A DNA stretch of 64,000 nucleotides from Caulobacter zeae (GCF_002858925.1 NZ_PJRS01000016.1:62001-126000); one strand, 5' to 3'. Positions 8,240 through 19,772 are shown, counted from the stretch's first letter. Numbers and translations are program-made. Notes: generated from the letters alone by a model not told the origin.

Positions 8240-9889
8240 ATGAGAGGTTTCGGCGCCTGGCTCGGTGCGAGCGTCGCGGCGGTCGCCCTGCTCACCGCAA
8301 GCGTGGCTGTGGCGGAGATCCCGCGTCTCGAAAAGCACGGAACCTCGGCCCGGCTGGTCGTCGACGGCAAGCCGATGCTGATCCTGAGTGGTGAGCTGGG
8401 CAATTCCAGCGCCTCCAGCCGCGCCTACATGGCCAGGCACTGGCCGCGCCTGAAGGCGATGAACCTCAACACCGTGCTGGCGCCGGTTTCCTGGGAGCTG
8501 ATCGAACCGAAGGAGGGCGTCTACGACTTCTCCAGCGTCGACGACCTCTTGGCCGACGCCCGCGCCCAGGACATGAAGCTGGTCCTGCTGTGGTTCGGGG
8601 CCTGGAAGAACAGCATGTCGACCTACGCCCCGGCGTGGGTGAAGCGCGACCAGATCCGCTTCCCGCGCGTGAGGGCGCAGGACGGCTCGACGGTCGAGAT
8701 ACTGTCGGCCTTCTCCGACAACACCCGCGCCGCCGACGCCAGGGCCTATGCCGCGCTGTTGGCCCACCTGAAGAAGGTCGATGGCGAGCGCAGCACCGTA
8801 CTGATGGTCCAGGTCGAGAACGAGATCGGCATGCTGCCGTCGGCCCGCGAACATGGCGCCGCCGCCGATGCGGCCTATGCCGGCCAGGTTCCGCCGGCCC
8901 TGATCCAGGCGCTGAAGACCGGCGGCGAGGTCATCGAGCCGGAACTGCGCGATCTCTGGAAGCGCAACGGAAGCAAGGACAAGGGAACTTGGGCCGCCGT
9001 GTTCGGCGCCGACGAGGCGGGGCAGGAGGTGTTCACCGCCTGGTCCTACGCCCGCTATGCCGAGGCCGTGACCGCAGCCGGCAAGGCGGCCTATCCGTTG
9101 CCGATGTACGTCAACGCCGCACTGAACCGCACAGGCAAGAAGCCCGGCGAGTATCCCAGCGGCGGACCGCTGCCGCACCTGCTCGATGTCTGGAAAGCCG
9201 GCGCGCCCAGCCTCGACCTGCTGTCGCCCGACATCTACTTCCCGAACTTCAACGACCTGGCCGCGCGGTTCGTGCGGCCCGACAACGCGCTGTTCGTGCC
9301 CGAGGCCAACAACGCCAACGCGCCCGAGACCCCGGCCAACGCCTTCTACGCCTTCGGCAAGCTGGACGCCCTGGGCTTCTCGCCCTTCGCCATCGAGAGC
9401 GTCAACGCCGAGGAGCACAAGGCGATCGCCGACGCCTACGACGTCCTGCGCCAGCTGACGCCCGTGCTGCTGGACGCCCAGGGCAAGGGGAAGATGGCCG
9501 GTTTCAAGCCGCGGGTGCTGGAGGACGGGAGCGTGCAGGACGCTCCGGTCAGCCAGGTGATGGGCGACTATCGCTTCGAGGTCGGGTTCATCGATCTCTG
9601 GACGCCGAAGGCTGCGCAGAAGCCGGCCACCCATGGCGGGCTGATCATCCAGACCGGTCCCGAAGAGTACCTGATCGCCGGACGCGGGATCGTCGTCACC
9701 TTCGCCAGCGCCGGCAAGGGACCGCCGCTGGCCGGTATCGACAAGGCCGAGGAGGGGGTGTTTGACGCGCAGGAGCGCTGGGTTCCCGGCCGCCTGCTCA
9801 ACGGAGACCAGACCCACCAGGGACGGCACATCCGCCTGTCGCCCGATCAGTTCCAGATCCAGCGGGTGAAGTTCTATCGCTATCGCTGA
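8240..9889 (+). CDS. Exported GH35-like beta-galactosidase with DUF5597-type C-terminus
   Basis: Glycoside hydrolase of clan A, closest by motif to family 35, about 549 residues. Seen: a signal peptide ending VAVAE near residue 25, an N-terminal (beta/alpha)8 barrel with NTVLAPVSWELIEP, a likely acid/base Glu195 in VQVENEIG, a likely nucleophile Glu355 in VPEANNA, and a C-terminal beta-rich domain resembling DUF5597. The start is ATG 8240 because GGGAGG lies 7 nt upstream and the signal peptide begins there; a longer frame would swallow the operator. It probably removes terminal galactose or a related sugar in the periplasm. A 13-bp stem-loop follows the stop. Substrate inferred from family only. 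Confidence 0.83.
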   Translation: MRGFGAWLGASVAAVALLTASVAVAEIPRLEKHGTSARLVVDGKPMLILSGELGNSSASSRAYMARHWPRLKAMNLNTVLAPVSWELIEPKEGVYDFSSVDDLLADARAQDMKLVLLWFGAWKNSMSTYAPAWVKRDQIRFPRVRAQDGSTVEILSAFSDNTRAADARAYAALLAHLKKVDGERSTVLMVQVENEIGMLPSAREHGAAADAAYAGQVPPALIQALKTGGEVIEPELRDLWKRNGSKDKGTWAAVFGADEAGQEVFTAWSYARYAEAVTAAGKAAYPLPMYVNAALNRTGKKPGEYPSGGPLPHLLDVWKAGAPSLDLLSPDIYFPNFNDLAARFVRPDNALFVPEANNANAPETPANAFYAFGKLDALGFSPFAIESVNAEEHKAIADAYDVLRQLTPVLLDAQGKGKMAGFKPRVLEDGSVQDAPVSQVMGDYRFEVGFIDLWTPKAAQKPATHGGLIIQTGPEEYLIAGRGIVVTFASAGKGPPLAGIDKAEEGVFDAQERWVPGRLLNGDQTHQGRHIRLSPDQFQIQRVKFYRYR

Positions 9890-9895
9890 TCAGGA

Positions 9896-9925
9896 CGGGA
9901 CCTCCGGATCGTTCCGGAGGTCCCG
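9896..9925. terminator. Bidirectional stem-loop between convergent genes
   Basis: Perfect 13-bp inverted repeat: the arm 9896-9908 beginning CGGGACCTCC pairs with 9913-9925 across a TCGT loop. It lies between the stops of the GH35-like gene (+) and the TBDR (-). There is no T-tract on either side, so it would act as a shared 3' stabiliser or weak terminator. Confidence 0.65.
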
Positions 9926-9930
9926 CACCG

Positions 9931-12375
<2,445 letters not shown>

Positions 12376-12469
12376 CCTATCCCCCGATGAAAGCTTCAGA
12401 TTGTTGGGATGCGCGATCGGCCGGGGAAGCGGCCCCGTCGCGCGGCGGGTCTGGTGGTCGCGCGGCCCG

Positions 12470-12946
12470 TCAGCGGGTCTTGGCGGCGACGAATTCGATC
12501 TCGACCAGGGCGCCGGGCAGGACGAGGCCCGCCACCTTCACCGTGCTGCGCGCCGGCTTGTTGGGCTGGGCGGTCGTGCCGAAGGCTTCGGCCCAGGCCT
12601 TGTTCAGGCCCGCGAAGTCGATCTCGCCGCCCTTGGCCGGATCGCCGACCAGGAAGACGGTGGCCTTGACCACGTCGCCATGACCAAGACCCTCGGCCTT
12701 CAGCGCGGCCTCCAGCTTGGCCAGCACCGAGCGGGTCTGTTCCTCGGTCGTGCCGGGTTTGGCCCTGTCGGCGATGGTCGGCAGCGCGCCGCTGAGGAAG
12801 ACGAGTTCGGTCCCGGCCGGGACCGCCACCGACGGAGTGATGGCGATCGCACCCGAGGACGGCGCGCGGCGGATCTCGGCCGCGCTTGCCGAGCCCGCCG
12901 CGAAGACGGCGGTCAGAACAAGGGCGAAGGCGAGTTTGCGGATCAT
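12470..12946 (-). CDS. Exported RidA/YjgF-family imine deaminase
   Basis: 158-residue RidA-superfamily protein with an added Sec signal peptide (basic MIRK, hydrophobic core, ASAAE near residue 23). Known: RidA hydrolyses reactive enamine/imine intermediates and uses an Arg to hold the carboxylate; here PARSTVKV provides Arg133, followed by the conserved VEIEFVA strand. The start codon overlaps the amine oxidase stop (ATGA at 12943-12946), a strong sign of translational coupling. Since the oxidase makes an imine, a periplasmic RidA downstream would speed its release as ketone or aldehyde plus ammonia. Most RidA proteins are cytosolic, so the signal peptide is notable. Some exported homologues may not be deaminases. 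Confidence 0.88.
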   Translation of the reverse strand: MIRKLAFALVLTAVFAAGSASAAEIRRAPSSGAIAITPSVAVPAGTELVFLSGALPTIADRAKPGTTEEQTRSVLAKLEAALKAEGLGHGDVVKATVFLVGDPAKGGEIDFAGLNKAWAEAFGTTAQPNKPARSTVKVAGLVLPGALVEIEFVAAKTR

Positions 12947-14529
12947 GGACGGGTCTCCGTTCGGGAAAGGGTCAGGCGGTCGGCGCGGACGCGCTGGGCG
13001 ATCAGGCCGACCGTGCGGCGGGCGGCGGCGACGCCGCCCTCCTGCCAGCTGGGCAGTTGCGAGAGATGGGCGCCGGACAGGAAGATCCGGCCCTGGGGCT
13101 GGTTCAGCAGGCGGTAGGCGGCGGGGTCGTTGCCGTCGCCCTCCCAGTGGATCCAGGGGCCGAGGTTGAAGGCCTGGCGGTTCCAGTCGATCACCAGCGG
13201 GGCCGAAAGTTCGCGGCCCTTGCCGGGGTGCAGCTTGTCGATCGCGGCGCGGGTGAGGGCGACCTGGTCGTCGAAGCTTCGCGCCTGGAAGGTCCGCGCC
13301 GCCGCCCCGACGGTGTAGGCGCCGACAAGCAGGCCGCGCGGCTGGTGGAAGCCGCCGCTCGGGTACCAGACCAGCGTCGTCTCGCCGCCGACGAACGACA
13401 GGCCGCCGTAGATCTGTTCGGCCTCCCAGAAGCGTGGCGCGTCGAACGCCACCTTGGTGGCGTTGTCATAGCGGGCGCCGGCGATGGCGGCCTGGACCTC
13501 GCCCGGCAGGTCGTTGGCGACCTTGGCCAGAATCGGCAGGGGAACGGTCACCACCAGATAGTCGGCGGTCAGCTTACGCGAGGCCCCGCTCTTGCGGTCG
13601 CGGATCGCCACCTCGGCGACTTGCGGCGTCTGGCGGAAGGCGCTGACCTCGGCGCCGAGCAGCACCGGTCCCTTCAGCGCCTTGGCCAGGGCCTTGGGGA
13701 TGGCGTCCATGCCGCCGGTCGGCTCCAGCATGGTGGCCTGCATGAGGATGTTCTCCTCGAACAGGGCGTAGGGCAGGGTGTCGTCGGACAGCAGCTCGCG
13801 CAGGGCCAGCGGCGGTCGCGCGACGCCCTTCTGGTCGGCCGCGCCGGGCGCGGTCAAATAGCCGGACCGTTCCGAGCCCCTGTAGGCGCCGCCGGCGTCG
13901 AGGTCGCCGTAGGTCTTGAGGAAGGCCAGCAGCCGTTCCTTGTCGGCGGGGCTCAGTTCCTGGTCCAGGCCGCCGCCGCGCGTGGCCTTGGCCAGCAGCT
14001 CCGACAGCCCGCCGCGCAGGTCGTTGATCGCTTGGCGCTGCTGGATCGGCTTGCCGCCGAATGTCGTGTCGGACTGGAGGAGGCTGCTGCGGCTGGAATT
14101 GACCTCGACCTCCAGCGGTACGCCCAGCGCCTTGGCGTAGGACAGCACGCCCTGATGGTGGCTGGGCAGGCGGGCGGGACCGGCGTTGAAATAGAGACCG
14201 GGCGAGAAGGCGGCTGTCTGGCCGGGACGGTCCAGCGTCCCGACGCGGTCGCCGCCGCGGATGGTCCAGTTGCGGCCGCCGACCCGGTCGCGGGCCTCGA
14301 CCACGGTGACGGAAAAGCCGGCGCGCTCAAGCTCGTAGGCGGCGACCAGGCCGGCGATCCCGGCGCCCAGGACGATCACCGAGCGACCCTTGCCGAAGTC
14401 GCGCGGCAGGTCAGGCGCTTCCTGGGCGAAGGCGGTGGATGCGAGGCCAAGGCCCTGAAGGGCGGCGTAGCCTGCGGCGAAGCCTCCGAGAGCGAAGGCG
14501 CGGGTGATGAAAGATCGACGGCTGACCAA
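12943..14529 (-). CDS. Exported (Tat) flavin monoamine / L-amino-acid oxidase
   Basis: About 528 residues. Seen: a twin-arginine leader SRRSFITRAFALGG followed by a hydrophobic stretch to about residue 36 (TAFAQE), an FAD-binding Rossmann motif VIVLGAGIAGLVAAYELE at residues 51-68, the amine-oxidase signature VGGRNW, and a C-terminal flavin-contact block SGAHLSQLPSWQEGGVAAA. This is the monoamine oxidase / L-amino-acid oxidase superfamily, giving imine plus H2O2. Folding with FAD before Tat export fits the leader. The start codon appears to be TTG 14529, with GGGGGCG upstream; no ATG or GTG fits as well. First gene of the oxidase-RidA-TBDR unit. The substrate (amine versus amino acid) is unresolved. 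Confidence 0.87.
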   Translation of the reverse strand: MVSRRSFITRAFALGGFAAGYAALQGLGLASTAFAQEAPDLPRDFGKGRSVIVLGAGIAGLVAAYELERAGFSVTVVEARDRVGGRNWTIRGGDRVGTLDRPGQTAAFSPGLYFNAGPARLPSHHQGVLSYAKALGVPLEVEVNSSRSSLLQSDTTFGGKPIQQRQAINDLRGGLSELLAKATRGGGLDQELSPADKERLLAFLKTYGDLDAGGAYRGSERSGYLTAPGAADQKGVARPPLALRELLSDDTLPYALFEENILMQATMLEPTGGMDAIPKALAKALKGPVLLGAEVSAFRQTPQVAEVAIRDRKSGASRKLTADYLVVTVPLPILAKVANDLPGEVQAAIAGARYDNATKVAFDAPRFWEAEQIYGGLSFVGGETTLVWYPSGGFHQPRGLLVGAYTVGAAARTFQARSFDDQVALTRAAIDKLHPGKGRELSAPLVIDWNRQAFNLGPWIHWEGDGNDPAAYRLLNQPQGRIFLSGAHLSQLPSWQEGGVAAARRTVGLIAQRVRADRLTLSRTETRP

Positions 14530-14569
14530 GACTTGAGAACGCCCCCGTACCAGGACCTCCCCAAGAAGC

Positions 14570-14591
14570 GGCCGCCGCCGAAGCGGCGGCC
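14570..14591 (-). promoter_or_regulatory. UUCG-loop hairpin in the amine oxidase leader
   Basis: On the minus strand a 9-bp GC stem (arms 14583-14591 and 14570-14578) closes an exceptionally stable TTCG loop, about 40 nt before the TTG start. No T-tract follows directly, so it is more likely an mRNA stabiliser or leader element than a terminator. Confidence 0.45.
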
Positions 14592-14651
14592 CTAAGTGAA
14601 CGCGGGGAAGTCGCCAAAGAAGGAGAGCGGCGTGTCACGTCGCCTCCGAGC

Positions 14652-14767
14652 GGTATTCGGCTGCCGCTCCGGCGGTTCTGGTATTCAGAAAAACTGCGTT
14701 CGCTTGCGGTTCGGCTTTCAGCGCTTCTGGCTGAATACCTTGTGCATTGAATTTGATGGGTATTCAG
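14652..14767. promoter_or_regulatory. Four-copy GGTATTCAG operator array upstream of the amine oxidase operon
   Basis: GGTATTCGG at 14652, GGTATTCAG at 14680, the reverse complement CTGAATACC at 14731 and GGTATTCAG at 14759. Spacings are 28, 51 and 28 bp. The 14680 copy is embedded in TTCTGGTATTCAGAA, itself an inverted repeat. The array occupies the 348-bp gap between the fecA-like gene's 3' end and the oxidase start, where the oxidase promoter must lie. It is probably bound by an activator or repressor not encoded in this window. Nothing else recognisable was seen in the gap. Confidence 0.5.
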
Positions 14768-14877
14768 ATCGTCTGCGGGTGCGGCGTCGCGGCTGCGCAA
14801 GCTTATGAGTAATTCTGCATGTTCTGATGAGGCTCATGTCGTTGAGCGGGCGTCATCATCACTGATCAGCGCGGCGA

Positions 14878-17800
14878 CTACATCGCCCAGCGCAGGCCCA
14901 GCCGGAACTCTCGGCCGGTGTGGTGGCGATAGGTCGGGATCAGCGTACGGTCGCTGAACTGTCGCTGGTAGGCGTCGGTCAGGTTGGCGGCCTCGGCCGT
15001 CAGGGTCAGGCGCGGCGACAGGGTCAGCCTGGCGGCGGCGTCCAGAGTGGTCAGCGGATCCACGCCGTCGACGTCGCCGCCGTTGGGAGCGGGGATGGTG
15101 GCGAGATATCGGCTGCGGTGGCTGAGCGCGGCGCGCGCCTCCAGGCCGTGTCTTTGGTAGGCCAGACCGATGTTGGCCGCGACGCGAGGCGCGCCGAGAG
15201 CGTCCTGCATGTCGACCCAGGAGCCGTTCTGGTCGAGCAGCCGCACAACGGTGCGGGTATAGGCGGCCGCGCCCTGGACGCTCCAGCTTTCGCCGAGTGG
15301 CGTGCGGAACGAGACCTCTACGCCGGTGAGCCGGCCTGGGCCTGAATTGATCGGGCGCGAGAACTGCCAGATCGGCAGGCCGGCCGAGCAATCCGGCGCC
15401 CCGCCGCAGGCCTCGGCCGCGACGCTGTCGGGCAGGCCGAACGGATTGGCCGAGAACGGAGCTGGGCGGGTGCTCGTGCCCTGCACGGTGGTGGCGATGG
15501 TCTTGCGATAGACGGCGGCCGAGACTTGCACGCCCTGGCGGGGCCGCCAGTCCAGCGACAGGTCGAAGGCGTCGGCGCGCGTGGGGCGCAGGTCCGGATT
15601 GCCCGACGAGACCGATTTGGCGCCGGTGGTCGAGACGCTGACACCGGGCCGCAGGCTGATCAGGTCGGGCCGCACCATCACTCTCGCCGCGCCCAGCCGC
15701 ATGACGATGTCGGGAGACAGGCTCCAGGCCAGGTTCAGCGACGGCAGGGTGGACCAGTAGTCATTGGCGGCGCTGGTCCACCGCGCGATGGCGTCGGCTC
15801 CGACATCAAGGCCGGCCGCGTCGACCCTTGTGTGGATCACGCGCACGCCCGCTTCGCCCCAGAAGCGGCGCGAGGGGGAGCGGGGCAGGGCCAGTTGCAG
15901 GAAGGCCGCGTCGGAACGTTCGGTCACGTCGTAGTTCAGGCCGGCGACGGCGCCGGGGCCCAGTTCGAAGCCCGGACATCGGCCTGTCGCACAGGCCGCC
16001 GACAGGGCGGCCTGGGTGTCGATCGCCAGCCATTGCGCGGGGGCGCCGACGACGCCGAAGTCGACGCCCTGGCCCACGAGGCGGACGTAGTCGACCAGGG
16101 AGAGCGCGCGCAGGCTCGCCGGAAGCTCGACGTTGATGTTGCCGATCCCGCCGTCCGAGCGCATCCGGGCCGAACCGACGTTGCGATAGGTCTTGGCCAG
16201 CAGGCCGACGCGCCAGTCCACCGGGCCCGAGCGGTTTTCTAGGTCCAGCGCCAGGGAACGATAGCTGTTGTCGACCCAGTTGGGATCGGAGCGGAACTCG
16301 CTGATCGTCCAGGCGTCGGGCGCGGCGAGGGCGGCGTCGCCGAAGCTCAGCGCCGGACGGCTCCTGTCGGAGAAGTCGTAGGCGAAACCGTCGACGTCGA
16401 ACTGCTCCAGATAGAGCGTCTGCTGGACGGGATTGCTGAAGTCCGATCGGCTGAAGCCGGCCAGCAGCCGGCCTTCCAGGCCCTCGCGAAACCGGTGGGT
16501 CGCCGCCAGGGTTGTCTGGCGAAAGATGGTGTTCAGTTCGTCGCGGCGGGCCTCGGAGCGCACGTCGACATTGTCGAACCGGCCGGCGATCAGCACCGGC
16601 TTGCGGCCGCCGAACAGGGCGATGTCGGCCGCCGTGACCGCCACGGCGTTTATGCCGCAGCGCGGATCGGGCGATGCGGCGCAGGCGCCGGGCGTGCGGA
16701 AGGTGAAGCTTTCCAACAGGTTCTCGCGCCGGCTGGAGCGCAGTTCGGCATAGATCGTGTCCAGCGCGATGCGGGTGGCGTCGTCCGGCCGCCATTCCAG
16801 CGCGCCGGTCAGGCCCACGCGATCCTGGTCGATCTGCATCAGTTCCAGCCGGGGGATACGGGCGTGCAGGGCGGCGTTGACGGCGGCGAGGTCCAGCGGC
16901 GCGGCGGCCGACCCGAAGCCGGGCGCGATGGCGACGCCGGTCTCCCACTGGCCGGCGCTGGCCCCGGCCTCGACCGCCGAGCGGCCCGAATAGGCGGCCG
17001 AGACGAGGAAGCCCAGCCGGCCCGCGGCGTCGCGCCGGGACAGCACCGCAGAGACCCGTGGCTGGGCCTCGCCCGACAGGGTTTGGTAGCCGGCCTCGAC
17101 GATGAACACCGCGTGGCGGCGCGGCAGCTCCAGCGGCGAGCGGGTGCGCATGTCGATCGTCGCGCCCAGCGAGCCCTCGTCGACGTCGGCCGAGGCGGTC
17201 TTTTGCAGCCGCACCTGCTTGAACAGGTCGGCGGCGAAGATGTTGTAGTCGAAGGCCCGGCCGCGATTGGTGCCGCCGACCGCGTTGCTGGCGCCGAAGG
17301 TGGCGAGGGTCTCCATGCCGTTGACCCGCACGCGGGTGAAGCGGCCGCCCACGCCACGGACGGCGATCTGGCGCGCCTCGCCGGCTTCGGGGCCGGCGGC
17401 CACTCCCGGCATCTGCCTCAGGGCGTCGCCCAGGCCCAGCGCGCCGGCGCCGCGAAGCTGCTCCTCCAGCAGGACGTCGACCTGGGCCGGCGCGTCCCTT
17501 GCCTGTTCGGTCGCGGGCTCGGCCAGGGGGCGGGCCAGTACGCTGATCGGCGTGACCAGGGTCGGTTCATCGCCTTGGGGCGTCGAGGGGCGCGCCGGCG
17601 AGGGCGGCGCGGTCGCGATGGCCTGGGTGTGGCGTTTCAGGGTCACGACGCCGGAGGGCGAGATCGAGAAATCCAGGTCCGAACCCGCCAGCAACATCCG
17701 CAAGGCCTGGTTCAACGACATCGATCCCGACAGGCCCGGCGCGCGACGGCCGGCGGTCAGGGCGGACGGGGCCGCGATCACCGCGCCGGTGCGCGCCGAC

Positions 17801-17934
17801 ACCGACAGCAGGGCCGTGGCCAGGGGCTGGGCCGGCTGGTCGAAGGCGAAGGATCGTTCGGGCGCCGCCGCCAGTGCGGGGGCCGCCATGAGCCAGGCCG
17901 CCGCCATCGCCCCGATCGCGGGAGCGGCCTTCAT
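14878..17934 (-). CDS. FecA-like TonB-dependent transducer with STN domain
   Basis: TBDR of about 1,018 residues. Seen: a signal peptide ending PALAAAPE, then a secretin/TonB short N-terminal (STN) domain at roughly residues 28-100 (SFAFDQPAQPLATALLSVSARTG, then MSLNQALRMLLAGSDLDF), a Pro-rich linker, plug and barrel, ending in RLGLRWAM. The STN domain is the signalling module that contacts FecR, and an ECF sigma factor and FecR gene lie directly upstream, so this receptor both imports and reports its ligand. The start is ATG 17934 in a TGATG overlap with the FecR stop. The ligand is unknown: classic systems sense ferric siderophores, but Caulobacter-type FecIR pairs also serve other nutrients. 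Confidence 0.92.
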   Translation of the reverse strand: MKAAPAIGAMAAAWLMAAPALAAAPERSFAFDQPAQPLATALLSVSARTGAVIAAPSALTAGRRAPGLSGSMSLNQALRMLLAGSDLDFSISPSGVVTLKRHTQAIATAPPSPARPSTPQGDEPTLVTPISVLARPLAEPATEQARDAPAQVDVLLEEQLRGAGALGLGDALRQMPGVAAGPEAGEARQIAVRGVGGRFTRVRVNGMETLATFGASNAVGGTNRGRAFDYNIFAADLFKQVRLQKTASADVDEGSLGATIDMRTRSPLELPRRHAVFIVEAGYQTLSGEAQPRVSAVLSRRDAAGRLGFLVSAAYSGRSAVEAGASAGQWETGVAIAPGFGSAAAPLDLAAVNAALHARIPRLELMQIDQDRVGLTGALEWRPDDATRIALDTIYAELRSSRRENLLESFTFRTPGACAASPDPRCGINAVAVTAADIALFGGRKPVLIAGRFDNVDVRSEARRDELNTIFRQTTLAATHRFREGLEGRLLAGFSRSDFSNPVQQTLYLEQFDVDGFAYDFSDRSRPALSFGDAALAAPDAWTISEFRSDPNWVDNSYRSLALDLENRSGPVDWRVGLLAKTYRNVGSARMRSDGGIGNINVELPASLRALSLVDYVRLVGQGVDFGVVGAPAQWLAIDTQAALSAACATGRCPGFELGPGAVAGLNYDVTERSDAAFLQLALPRSPSRRFWGEAGVRVIHTRVDAAGLDVGADAIARWTSAANDYWSTLPSLNLAWSLSPDIVMRLGAARVMVRPDLISLRPGVSVSTTGAKSVSSGNPDLRPTRADAFDLSLDWRPRQGVQVSAAVYRKTIATTVQGTSTRPAPFSANPFGLPDSVAAEACGGAPDCSAGLPIWQFSRPINSGPGRLTGVEVSFRTPLGESWSVQGAAAYTRTVVRLLDQNGSWVDMQDALGAPRVAANIGLAYQRHGLEARAALSHRSRYLATIPAPNGGDVDGVDPLTTLDAAARLTLSPRLTLTAEAANLTDAYQRQFSDRTLIPTYRHHTGREFRLGLRWAM

Positions 17935-18893
17935 CACGGCGCCGAGGCGGTTCCGGGACGGACGTCGATGGTCCGCTGGGCGCCGGAGGCGCGAATGCTG
18001 ACCGGCAGGATCTCGGGCAGGCTGGCGATGAACCGGTCGGCCTGGTCGAGCTGGAAGCTGGCGGTGATCCGAAGGGCGGCGGCGCGTGGCGTGACCCGCA
18101 GTCCGGCATGGCCCCTGGCCACGAGGTCGGCGACCACGTCGCCCAGGGGCGCGTCGGCATAGGCCAGGCGTCCGGCGCGCCAGGCGGCGGCTTCGGTCGG
18201 GGCCGGCAGCCGGCCGCCCTGAGCGCGGCCGTTCTCGACCAGCACATAATCGCCGGCGCCCAGACGCGCGACCTCCCTGCGCGCCGTGCCCTGATAGACG
18301 GCGACCCGGCCTTCCTCGACCGCCACGCGGACCTGGCCGCTGGCGCTGGTCCGGGCGTCGAAGCGCGTGCCCAGCACCTCGACTTGCGTCTCCCCGACCT
18401 CGACCTGGAAGCGGCGACCGTCGGCCTTGCGCACCGAGAAGAAAGCCTCACCGCGTTCCAGGACATAGCGGCGGTCGTTCCAGCGCGAAGCGGGCGCCAG
18501 GCGGCTGCCCGGCGCAAGGATGGCTGTGCTGCCGTCCTTGAGGGCGACTTGGCGCGATTGAGCGCCGGTCTCAAGCACGGCGGGCGGCAAGGCTATGAAC
18601 ACGGCGGTGACCAGACAGGCGGCCAGCGCTGTCACTCCGCCGATCCAGGCAGATGGACGGGCCAGGGGCTTGCGGTGCGATTGGGGAGCGGGGCGCGCCA
18701 GGGACGGCAGTTCGCTCAGCGCCAGCAGAACCGCTTCGGCCTCTTCATAGGCGCGCGCATGCGCCGGATCGGCGTCGAGCCAGTGGCGCAGGTCGGCCGA
18801 CCGCTCCGGCGGGAACGGCTCGCCCGACACCGCCAGGGCCCAGGCCCGGGCTTCCCGCCCGATCGGCGAGTCAGGATCGACGGTTGCGTTCAC
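17934..18893 (-). CDS. FecR-type transmembrane anti-sigma factor
   Basis: 319-residue FecR homologue. Seen: an N-terminal cytosolic region (residues 1-80) with the DUF4880-like ARAWALAVSGEPFPPERSAD and RHWLDADPAHARAYEEAE, one membrane segment at about 85-105, the periplasmic FecR domain (ATLAPGS-like AILAPGSRLAP, then RYVLERGEAFFSV and VEVLGTRFDAR), and a C-terminal STN-like module from about residue 240. Known role: binds the sigma factor at the inner membrane and receives the signal from the STN domain of the cognate receptor. The GTG start at 18893 overlaps the sigma-factor gene by 23 nt and the stop overlaps the receptor start, so the three are translationally coupled. Confidence 0.92.
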   Translation of the reverse strand: MNATVDPDSPIGREARAWALAVSGEPFPPERSADLRHWLDADPAHARAYEEAEAVLLALSELPSLARPAPQSHRKPLARPSAWIGGVTALAACLVTAVFIALPPAVLETGAQSRQVALKDGSTAILAPGSRLAPASRWNDRRYVLERGEAFFSVRKADGRRFQVEVGETQVEVLGTRFDARTSASGQVRVAVEEGRVAVYQGTARREVARLGAGDYVLVENGRAQGGRLPAPTEAAAWRAGRLAYADAPLGDVVADLVARGHAGLRVTPRAAALRITASFQLDQADRFIASLPEILPVSIRASGAQRTIDVRPGTASAP

Positions 18894-19473
18894 GCGACAG
18901 GCCCCTGTAGTCGGCTTTGTAGTCGATGACGCCGCGCGCCAGGGCGCGCTGGCAGACGGCGGTGGTTTCGTCGATGGTCTTGCGGACCAGGGCTTCGGAG
19001 ACGCCCTCGCGGCGGCCGATCTCGGCGAAGCTGAGACCCTCGATCCGGTTGGCCGCCAGATAGCGGCGGTGTCTATCCGGCAGGCCCGCCACCACCTTTT
19101 CCAGCAGCTTCAGGTCGTCGCGCGCGATCAGGGCCCTTTCCACGTCCGGCGCATCGTCCGGCTCCAGCGCCGGCGCGGAGGCGTCCAGCAGGCGGGCGGT
19201 CCGCTGGCGACGCCGCCGGCCGTCGAGCGTCAGGTTGATGGCGACGCGGAAGACGAAGGCGCGCGGGCTTTCCAGCGAACGATCCGAAGGCCGCTGCCCG
19301 AGCTTGAGGAAGGCCTGTTGGGCGACGTCCTCGGGATCGGGCGGGCCCGCCCCGAACCGCGCGCGCAGGAAGGCGCACAGGTCGCCCCAGTCCTGGGCAT
19401 AGGCGCGCCGATAAGCCGATCGGTCTTTCCACAGCTCGTCGTTGCGAGCTTCTGGCCGCTCCGCCGTCGACAC
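18871..19473 (-). CDS. FecI-like ECF RNA polymerase sigma factor
   Basis: 200-residue extracytoplasmic-function sigma factor. Seen: region 2 with DPEDVAQQAFLKL and PRAFVFRVAINLTLD (about residues 45-85), a short linker, and region 4 with LPDRHRRYLAANRIEGLSFAEIGRREGVSEALVRKTI (about 128-165). The start is GTG 19473 with GGGGAG 5 nt upstream. It heads a coupled sigma-FecR-FecA unit; by analogy with FecIR it would direct transcription of the receptor gene when the receptor is occupied and energised by TonB. No obvious iron box was found upstream, so I cannot say it is iron-regulated. Confidence 0.92.
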   Translation of the reverse strand: MSTAERPEARNDELWKDRSAYRRAYAQDWGDLCAFLRARFGAGPPDPEDVAQQAFLKLGQRPSDRSLESPRAFVFRVAINLTLDGRRRRQRTARLLDASAPALEPDDAPDVERALIARDDLKLLEKVVAGLPDRHRRYLAANRIEGLSFAEIGRREGVSEALVRKTIDETTAVCQRALARGVIDYKADYRGLSRERNRRS

Positions 19474-19624
19474 GAGGTCTCCCCAAACATCCGGTCTCGC
19501 CGGTTGGCGCGACGATGCTGGCGAAAGTCCGCCCGATCAATGGACGACGAAAAATTATGGGACAGCGGTCGTTTTCTTGTGCGGATCGGCGCCCGCCAGG
19601 CGTCGTTCAATGTCGGGAAGAAAG

Positions 19625-19650
19625 GCGGAGAAAATCTCCGCATTTATTTA
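19625..19650 (+). terminator. Weak hairpin with A/T-rich tail
   Basis: GCGGAGA (19625-19631), loop AAA, TCTCCGC (19635-19641), followed by ATTTATTTA. It lies between the divergent sigma-factor and HU-like genes. It could stop antisense transcription, or be part of the leader region; the stem is only 7 bp. Confidence 0.35.
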
Positions 19651-19722
19651 AGTTACCGGTACCTTTTTCTCTTTTCGTGTCGATTGCGACATGCTTATTT
19701 CAATCATGACACCGGTGGCTAA
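19650..19722. promoter_or_regulatory. LacI-type palindromes in the divergent sigma-factor / HU-GH3 region
   Basis: AAGTTACCGGTACCTT (19650-19665) is a 16-bp palindrome with one mismatched pair and a central CG, the form favoured by LacI-family regulators. A second centre, TGACACCGGTGGCTAA (19707-19722), is 57 bp away. The surrounding 19474-19772 gap is more A+T-rich than its flanks and must hold promoters for both directions. No LacI gene is in the window. Confidence 0.45.
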
Positions 19723-19772
19723 CCGGGCGAGACGGTCGACAAGACCGCAACATGGGAAGGGGAGGCGGTTCG

